This document shows positions 6,237-10,495 of a DNA stretch of 10,495 bases, one piece after another. The notes beneath the pieces are model-generated. The model searched no databases. It saw only the letters and a program-made list of their open reading frames with translations, and was not told where the DNA came from. Each line of letters begins with the position of its first letter. Within the stretch, counting starts at the first letter, position 1. The stretch is taken from the NCBI GenBank assembly GCA_964526035.1, contig CAZGKE010000123.1:1-10495 (forward strand). Reading direction: 5' to 3'. A program made the translations under genes and the position numbers. The DNA is from DAOMOD01 sp964526035 (GTDB taxonomy: Bacteria > Pseudomonadota > Gammaproteobacteria > Xanthomonadales > BPKI01).

Positions 6237-7337
6237 ATGCCCACGCCAACCCTTCGCCGCTGCTCCATCGCGCTGGCCGCCTGTGCCGCGTTTCTTGGCG
6301 TGCTGGCGCTGATTGCCGTCGCCTGTTTCCATTACCCGCATCTGCTTACCAGCCAGATGGCGCGCGACATCTACACCGAGGACCTCGCGCGGAACCTGCT
6401 CCGCGGCGGCCTGGTCGCCGCATTCGCCACGGGCCTGCTGTCCCTGCTGATCGGGGGCGCGCGTCGACTGGCGCTGGCCGGCATCGTCGCCGCATCACTG
6501 GCCGTGGCGGCGGGCGGGAGTGAAGTCCGTTTCGAGGAAATCGAGCAGACGCCCTGGTCGCTGGCTCTGGATTGGTTCGTGCTGTCGCTGCTGTTCTCGG
6601 CCATTCTTTTCGTGCCGCTGGAGCGCGCCTTTCGCCGTCGCGACCAGGCCGTGCTGCGTCCAGAGTGGCGCACCGATCTCGCCTACTTTTTCGTCAGCCA
6701 TGCCGGAGTGCAGTTCATCCTCATCGCGGTGACCAGCTGGGCAGCATCGCTGGCCGGGGTCGCCATCTGGCCTGCCCTGCAGGCGCAGATTCTCGGTCTG
6801 CCGCTGTGGCTGCAGTTTCCGTTGGCCGTGCTGGTGGCCGACCTGGTGCAGGTACTGGTGCACCGCGCCTTCCACGGCGTGCCGCTGCTGTGGCGCTTCC
6901 ATGCCGTTCATCATTCAGTGCAGCACATGGACTGGCTGGCCGGCTCGCGCCTGCACCTGCTCGACATCCTCGCAACCCGTGCCCTGGTGCTGGCGCCGCT
7001 GCTGGCGCTGGGATTTTCCGGCGAGGCCCTGAACGCCTACGTGATCCTGGCCGGACTGCAGGCGGTGCTGGCCCACGCCAACATCAATCTGCGCGCCGGT
7101 TTGCTGGAGTACATGTTGGTGCTGCCACGCTACCATCACTGGCACCACGCCCGCGATCCTGCCTACAGCCACGCCAACTTTGCCATTCATCTGCCGCTGA
7201 TCGACATGCTGTTCGGCAGTTTCCGCCTGCCGCGCAAGGATTGGCCAGTGGAGTACGGGCTGCTGCAGCCGCAATCGGTGCCCGAGGGCATCGTGGCCCA
7301 ACACCTCGGCGCGTTCTGGCCGCGGCGCAACGAATGA
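6237..7337 (+). CDS. Sterol desaturase/fatty acid hydroxylase-family membrane protein
   Basis: This 366-residue integral membrane protein has the eight-histidine di-iron signature of the fatty acid hydroxylase superfamily: HRAFH (209-213), FHAVHHS (221-227), H240 in SRLH, and the closing HHWHHA (300-305) followed by YSHAN (310-314). About 140 residues precede the catalytic core and contain several hydrophobic segments (roughly 11-33, 53-75, 78-94 and 112-128); further membrane segments lie near 155-205 and 245-280. Such enzymes use O2 and two irons to hydroxylate or desaturate lipids, sterols or carotenoids; the substrate here is unknown. The ATG at 6237 is preferred; a GTG at 6219 would add six residues, and neither has a clear Shine-Dalgarno. 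It lies 56 bp after the PhzF-like gene, and its stop overlaps an in-frame ATG of the cupin reading frame (ATGA at 7334). Confidence 0.9.
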   Translation: MPTPTLRRCSIALAACAAFLGVLALIAVACFHYPHLLTSQMARDIYTEDLARNLLRGGLVAAFATGLLSLLIGGARRLALAGIVAASLAVAAGGSEVRFEEIEQTPWSLALDWFVLSLLFSAILFVPLERAFRRRDQAVLRPEWRTDLAYFFVSHAGVQFILIAVTSWAASLAGVAIWPALQAQILGLPLWLQFPLAVLVADLVQVLVHRAFHGVPLLWRFHAVHHSVQHMDWLAGSRLHLLDILATRALVLAPLLALGFSGEALNAYVILAGLQAVLAHANINLRAGLLEYMLVLPRYHHWHHARDPAYSHANFAIHLPLIDMLFGSFRLPRKDWPVEYGLLQPQSVPEGIVAQHLGAFWPRRNE

Positions 7338-7350
7338 GTCCTGCAGTCCC

Positions 7351-7355
7351 GGGAG
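7351..7355 (+). promoter_or_regulatory. Ribosome binding site that fixes the cupin start
   Basis: GGGAG lies 8 nt before the ATG at 7364. It favours that start over the ATG at 7334, which overlaps the desaturase stop and would add ten Pro/Ala-rich residues. Confidence 0.65.
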
Positions 7356-7363
7356 CCCCACCC

Positions 7364-7723
7364 ATGCACAAGGTCAACATCGCCGAATGCTTTTCCCGCA
7401 TCGACGAGCACTGGAGTCCGCGCGTTGCCGGAGAGCTGAACGGCCAGCATGTCAGGCTGGCGAAGCTCAAGGGCGAATTCGTGTGGCATCGCCATGAACA
7501 TGAAGACGAGATGTTCCTGGTGATCAGCGGCACCCTGTTGATGCGGCTTCGCGATCGCGACATCGAGATCAACGAGGGCGAATTCCTGATCGTGCCGCGC
7601 GGCGTCGAGCACCTGCCTGTCGCTGAGCGGGAAGTGCAGGTACTGCTGTTCGAACCTGCCGCCACGCTGAACACCGGCAACCTGCGCAACGCGCGGACTG
7701 TCGAACACCTCGGGACCGTGTAG
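7364..7723 (+). CDS. Small single-domain cupin
   Basis: This 119-residue cytoplasmic protein forms one beta-barrel. Cupin motif 1 fits the consensus exactly: G37, H42, H44, E49 and G56 within GEFVWHRHEHEDEMFLVISG. Motif 2 is GEFLIVPRGVEHLPVAE, with G72, P78, G80 and H83. H42, H44, E49 and H83 are the expected metal ligands, so a bound divalent metal is likely. The tail FEPAATLNTGNLRNARTVE is, from memory, shared by a widespread group of small cupins of unknown function often found beside unrelated enzymes. Start choice rests on GGGAG and the usual family N-terminus (MHKVNIAE). It is followed after 3 nt by the acetyltransferase gene. No substrate can be assigned. Confidence 0.9.
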   Translation: MHKVNIAECFSRIDEHWSPRVAGELNGQHVRLAKLKGEFVWHRHEHEDEMFLVISGTLLMRLRDRDIEINEGEFLIVPRGVEHLPVAEREVQVLLFEPAATLNTGNLRNARTVEHLGTV

Positions 7724-7726
7724 CGA

Positions 7727-8227
7727 ATGCGTCTGCGCCCGGCCACCCTCGCCGACCTGCATCTGCTGCGTCGCTGGGACGAGGAGCCTCACGTCATCAA
7801 TGCCGACCCCAACGACGATTGGGATTGGGAAATCGAACTCACCAGGAGTCCCGACTGGCGCGAACAGCTCATCGCGGAAGTCGATGGCAAGCGCATCGGC
7901 TTCGTGCAGATCATCGATCCGGCACGCGAGGAAACCCACTACTGGGGCGACGTGGGTGATCACCTGCGCGCCATCGACATCTGGATCGGTGATGCCGCGT
8001 ACCTGGGCAAGGGCTTCGGGACCCGCATCATGCACCTCGCGCTTGCGCGCTGTTTTGCCGACCCGAACGTGATGGCGGTCCTGATCGATCCGTTGGCCAG
8101 CAACAGTCGCGCACTGCGCTTCTATGAGCGCCTTGGCTTCCGTTTTCTTGAGCAGCGGCAATTCGGCAGTGACGACTGTTTCGTGATGCAGCTTGCACGC
8201 ATGGACTACCGCCCAGCCGATCCTTAA
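7727..8227 (+). CDS. GNAT-family N-acetyltransferase, AAC(6')/RimJ-like
   Basis: This 166-residue GCN5-related acetyltransferase should use acetyl-CoA. It begins LRPATLADLHLLRRW and carries the acetyl-CoA pyrophosphate-binding motif in YLGKGFGTRIM (92-102). The following IDPLASNSRALRFYERLGF (120-138) is the conserved acceptor-side and motif B region. The arrangement AIDIWIGD, then YLGKGFGT, then DP-ASN-RA-RFYE-GF resembles the aminoglycoside 6'-N-acetyltransferase group, but many non-resistance members share it and I would not call resistance from this. The ATG comes 3 nt after the cupin stop, so the two are almost certainly co-transcribed; the Shine-Dalgarno is weak. The natural substrate (a protein N-terminus, small amine or antibiotic) is unknown. 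Confidence 0.88.
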   Translation: MRLRPATLADLHLLRRWDEEPHVINADPNDDWDWEIELTRSPDWREQLIAEVDGKRIGFVQIIDPAREETHYWGDVGDHLRAIDIWIGDAAYLGKGFGTRIMHLALARCFADPNVMAVLIDPLASNSRALRFYERLGFRFLEQRQFGSDDCFVMQLARMDYRPADP

Positions 8228-8263
8228 CCTGCATAGGCACTGCCGGACCGGGCGAGCAGCCGC

Positions 8264-9445
8264 TCAGCCCTCGAAGCCGTCCGCAAACACCAGGCGCAGA
8301 TGGTCCTCCAGCGGATAGACCTCCACCGAGCCCCGATCGCACTGCACACCGCCGGATTCGGGACGGTCGCGACCGCGCTGGTCACGCGCGGCGCAGAAGC
8401 CGTTGACCGCACTGTCGATGGCCGGACTGCCGGGCCTCGGCAGCTGCGTCGGCGTTGGACCGCCATTGTCGGCCAGCGCATCGAGCAGCGGATCGACGCC
8501 CTGCAGATCGGAATCGCCGAACAGGAAGCAGGTGAAATCCGAAGACAGATTGCCCAGGTCATCGGGAAGGTCGGCGTTGCAGTTGGAGGGCGCCTCGGTC
8601 CATGTCGTGTTGTCGGCAAGGATGTTGTTGGCGACCGTGGTGAAGGCGCCTCCAGTTCGAGAGATACCGCCACCGATGTCGGCAATGTTGCCGGTGAACG
8701 TGCTGTGCGAAACGGCCACCAGGCCACCGCTGACGGCCAGCCCGCCCCCGAATCCAGAACCCAGGTCATTCTGCGCAAAGTTGTTGGTGAAGGTGACGTT
8801 CTCGATACCCAGTTCTGCACCGGCCGTCACGTAGACGGCACCACCCTGTTCGGCGAAATTGAGCAGGAAAGTGGTGCCGGTGATCTCGTGTCCGGGACCC
8901 TCGACGCTCACGCCACCGCCGAACACCGCCGTGTTGCCACGGACGATGGAATCGATCAGCCGCAACGGTCCGAACGCTGAAATGGCACCGCCCGCGGTTT
9001 CCGATGTGGAATCCTCGATGATGCATCGACGCACCGTCAGCGAGGCGTTGGAGATCACCAGAATCGAGCCCCCCGACTCCTGGCGGCCGTTGCGCAGGGT
9101 GAGATCGCGGATCTCGTACTGGCTTCCCGCCACGCCGCCGAGGCGAAAGTGCCGCTGGTCCTCGTTGGCGTTGATCACCAGCTGGTCGGCGCCCGGCCCT
9201 TCGACGACCAGCGATTCGGCGAGGATCGGCAAGGCGCTGGCCAGGGTGATGGTCCCGCTGACCTGGAACACGATGGTATCCGGTCCGGCCGTGGCATTGG
9301 CCGACTCGATGGCCGCGCGCAGACTTCCGGCGCCCGAATCGGCGGTGGTGGTCACGACGAAGGTCGCTGCCTGCGCCGCACTGCCACAGGCGGCAAACAG
9401 CAGGATGGTGAAACACGTAAGTGCATGTGCAAGGCGAATCGGCAT
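8264..9445 (-). CDS. Secreted right-handed beta-helix protein, choice-of-anchor Q type
   Basis: This 393-residue exported protein starts with a signal peptide (MPIRLAH, hydrophobic 8-19, likely cleavage after AQA at 26). C20 sits in LLFAAC, but with Phe at -3 a lipobox is doubtful. A CSLREA-like block follows: TTTADSGAGSLRAAIESANA (32-51) and GPDTIVF (54-60). About residues 75-280 are parallel beta-helix repeats with recurring GG(G/A) turns such as GGAI, FGGGVS, GGAVYV, FGGGLA and IGGGIS. The C-terminal region has DPLLDALADNGGPTPTQLPRPGSPAID (318-344) and DQRGRDRP with CDRGSVE (369-375), the choice-of-anchor Q domain. The protein ends FADGFEG. The ATG at 9445 is set by GGGAG 8 nt upstream and by the signal peptide. 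It is likely surface-exposed or extracellular, possibly adhesive or carbohydrate-related; no catalytic site is recognisable. Confidence 0.87.
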   Translation of the reverse strand: MPIRLAHALTCFTILLFAACGSAAQAATFVVTTTADSGAGSLRAAIESANATAGPDTIVFQVSGTITLASALPILAESLVVEGPGADQLVINANEDQRHFRLGGVAGSQYEIRDLTLRNGRQESGGSILVISNASLTVRRCIIEDSTSETAGGAISAFGPLRLIDSIVRGNTAVFGGGVSVEGPGHEITGTTFLLNFAEQGGAVYVTAGAELGIENVTFTNNFAQNDLGSGFGGGLAVSGGLVAVSHSTFTGNIADIGGGISRTGGAFTTVANNILADNTTWTEAPSNCNADLPDDLGNLSSDFTCFLFGDSDLQGVDPLLDALADNGGPTPTQLPRPGSPAIDSAVNGFCAARDQRGRDRPESGGVQCDRGSVEVYPLEDHLRLVFADGFEG

Positions 9446-9644
9446 CTCGGGTGCTCCCTGGAGGAATACCCTCCCCTGCTGCCAGAAGCGTGCCAACACA
9501 GGATGCGACCCGGAGTCCGCACCACTCCTGGCGTTGACCGCAACCGCAGAGTCTCCAAGTCCCGCGGGTGGGCCAGCGGAATCCCGCGCCCGGGAATCGG
9601 AAGGCAACGCCCGCGTCAATCCTGCGACGGGAAGCGCGTGCCAC

Positions 9645-9673
9645 AAAAAAGGCGCCGGATTCCTCCGGCGCCT
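9645..9673 (-). terminator. Intrinsic terminator of the second cold-shock gene
   Basis: A perfect 9-bp inverted repeat, ggcgccgga (9651-9659) and tccggcgcc (9664-9672), has a 4-nt loop and is followed on the minus strand by TTTTTT (complement of 9645-9650). It lies about 24 bp beyond the stop of the gene at 9697-9906. It separates that gene from the downstream beta-helix gene, whose roughly 200-bp upstream region (9446-9644) shows no other clear feature. Confidence 0.92.
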
Positions 9674-9696
9674 CAATGTTGAATCATGCGCTCCGC

Positions 9697-9906
9697 TCAG
9701 GCGGCCGACACATCCTCGGCCTGCGGACCCTTCTGGCCGTCGACCACCTTGAAGGTGACCTTCTGGCCCTCTGCCAGGGTGCGGAAACCCGAGCCGGTGA
9801 TGGCACGGAAATGGACGAACACGTCTGGGCCGCTCTCACGGGTGATGAACCCGAAGCCCTTGCTCTCGTTGAACCACTTGACGGTGCCGGTCTCGCGATC
9901 GGACAT
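9697..9906 (-). CDS. CspA-family cold-shock protein (copy 2)
   Basis: This 69-residue cold-shock domain RNA/DNA chaperone carries RNP1 KGFGFI (16-21) and RNP2 VFVHF (29-33). It differs from copy 1 at 16 positions, mostly conservative, with the divergence concentrated after residue 54. It shares the Arg after RNP2 (HFRAI). The ATG at 9906 is preferred, with GGAG 9 nt upstream (complement of 9916-9919); a GTG at 9921 would add five residues and would contain that site. It has its own terminator and an upstream module shared with copy 1, so it is probably monocistronic and co-regulated with it. The two copies may be a lineage duplication with conserved control. Confidence 0.95.
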   Translation of the reverse strand: MSDRETGTVKWFNESKGFGFITRESGPDVFVHFRAITGSGFRTLAEGQKVTFKVVDGQKGPQAEDVSAA

Positions 9907-9993
9907 GGTGCAGCACTCCACAGGTTTGACTCGACATGCGCCAGGCCTGCGCCGCGGCGCGGTTTACTGGTGTGCATGGAGACGCGCTGGAAC

Positions 9994-10052
9994 GATGGAG
10001 CGGATCGGAGATCGGCGCAGCATCAAGCCACAAGGTACGTGTGACCGTGCAA
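9994..10052 (-). promoter_or_regulatory. Conserved upstream module of cold-shock gene copy 2
   Basis: Read on the minus strand, this stretch runs TTGCAC (10052-10047), GGTCACA (10046-10040), GATGC, GATC, then GATCCGCTCCATC (10006-9994), parallel to the module at 427-370. The two modules have 34 bp and 32 bp between GGTCAC and the 13-mer. The 13-mer ends 87 nt before the ATG. The rest of the gap to the next gene (to 10117) shows no further clear feature. Confidence 0.55.
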
Positions 10053-10117
10053 CAACAGCGGCCCGAGTGTAGATCAAGATTTCCGGAAAAGCGATGACGC
10101 CGGGTACCCCGTCCCGA

Positions 10118-10495
10118 TCAATCGCGACGCGACAGCCCAAGGAACACCAGCCAGGCGAGCAGGAGCCCGACGGCGGTGGCGACCAGGTCCCAGGGATCGA
10201 AACGGGCCTTGGGGAGCCAGATCTGGGTGACTTCCCAGGCAGCGAGACCGAGACCGCTGACGACCAGTCCGACATGCATGCCGCGGCGTTCGAGCGCCGG
10301 ATCGTCGGCAGCATCCGGCCGGGTTTCCAGCCACCACGACAGCCACACGAAGGTGATTGCGAACGCGGCACTGAAGTTCGGCCAGACCATCAGCAGCCAG
10401 CCGCTGGAATCACCCTTCAGCGTGCCGGCTACCCGCAGCGACTGCCCGATGCTGAGCGCAGCCAGACCAACGATGGCGAGAATGCCCCAGCGGGT
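10118..10495 (-). CDS. VanZ-like membrane protein (5' end beyond window)
   Basis: The reading frame stays open from its TGA at 10118-10120 to the window edge, giving at least 125 residues with the N-terminus missing; an internal ATG at 10390 is not necessarily the start. Four hydrophobic stretches are visible: around ILAIVGLAAL at the edge, FAITFVWLSWWL, MHVGLVVSGLGLAAW and DLVATAVGLLLAWLVFLGL. The segment AWEVTQIWLPKARFDPWDLVA matches the VanZ-like pattern of Glu, Gln, Pro, Arg and Asp between the last two membrane segments. VanZ-type proteins are small inner-membrane proteins; VanZ gives low-level teicoplanin resistance, but most homologues are uncharacterised. The pattern match is good but short, so the family is likely rather than certain. 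Confidence 0.7.
   Translation of the reverse strand, partial: TRWGILAIVGLAALSIGQSLRVAGTLKGDSSGWLLMVWPNFSAAFAITFVWLSWWLETRPDAADDPALERRGMHVGLVVSGLGLAAWEVTQIWLPKARFDPWDLVATAVGLLLAWLVFLGLSRRD

Noticed and set aside
5044..6249. A 401-codon open frame antisense to the tyrA end and phzF-like gene
   Set aside because: Its composition is what the complement of GC-rich coding DNA gives, it has no recognisable motif, and both genes beneath it carry clear family signatures and ribosome sites.
7727..8227. Aminoglycoside resistance gene of the AAC(6') type
   Set aside because: The acetyltransferase shares the general layout of that group, but there is no resistance context and many chromosomal GNAT proteins look the same; a family-level call is the limit.
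8228..8263. Bidirectional terminator between the convergent acetyltransferase and beta-helix genes
   Set aside because: The 36-bp gap has no strong GC stem followed by a T run on either strand.
62..9906. The two cold-shock genes as ends of a composite mobile element or duplicated segment
   Set aside because: They are direct-orientation paralogues only 53/69 identical in protein. No transposase, terminal repeats or target duplication was seen, and the DNA between them is ordinary core genes.

Overview
This window looks like ordinary chromosome from a GC-rich gammaproteobacterium, most likely of the Xanthomonadales/Lysobacterales. Support for that placement is the fused chorismate mutase-prephenate dehydrogenase (AroQ-TyrA), paired CspA-type genes with an Arg after RNP2, a proB-proA pair, and a secreted beta-helix protein ending in an F-x-D-G-F-E tail of a kind I associate with this order. 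The placement is inference from gene content, not a phylogeny. I see no transposase, integrase, phage gene, CRISPR array, tRNA or rRNA.

Layout, left to right. A minus-strand cold-shock gene (62-271) has a clear intrinsic terminator at the window edge and a long leader. Divergent from it is a plus-strand BaiN/YhiN-like flavoprotein (TIGR03862 type, 482-1768). Its 3' end overlaps by 50 bp the end of a minus-strand proline operon, proB-proA (4087 down to 1719), whose two genes share a GTGA stop/start overlap. Across a 117-bp divergent gap lies a plus-strand run: tyrA (4205-5314) and a PhzF-family gene (5311-6180), coupled by an ATGA overlap. After 56 bp come a sterol desaturase/fatty acid hydroxylase-family membrane protein (6237-7337), a small cupin (7364-7723) and a GNAT acetyltransferase (7727-8227). 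These five could be one transcript, or two units split at 6181-6236.

Convergent with that run is a minus-strand secreted right-handed beta-helix protein of the choice-of-anchor Q type (8264-9445). Next is a second minus-strand cold-shock gene (9697-9906), also with a strong terminator. The window ends inside a minus-strand membrane protein with a VanZ-like signature (from 10118, open at 10495).

Functionally the window holds two complete amino-acid modules: glutamate to glutamate-5-semialdehyde for proline (ProB, ProA), and chorismate to 4-hydroxyphenylpyruvate for tyrosine (TyrA). Around them are poorly characterised enzymes and two CspA-family RNA chaperones. The most interesting non-coding signal is a shared ~60-bp module, including an exact 13-bp match, at nearly the same distance upstream of both cold-shock genes. 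The most interesting protein observations are a TyrA lacking the usual prephenate-binding Arg, and the C-terminal tail of the secreted beta-helix protein. I did not find a convincing new multi-gene defence or mobile system.
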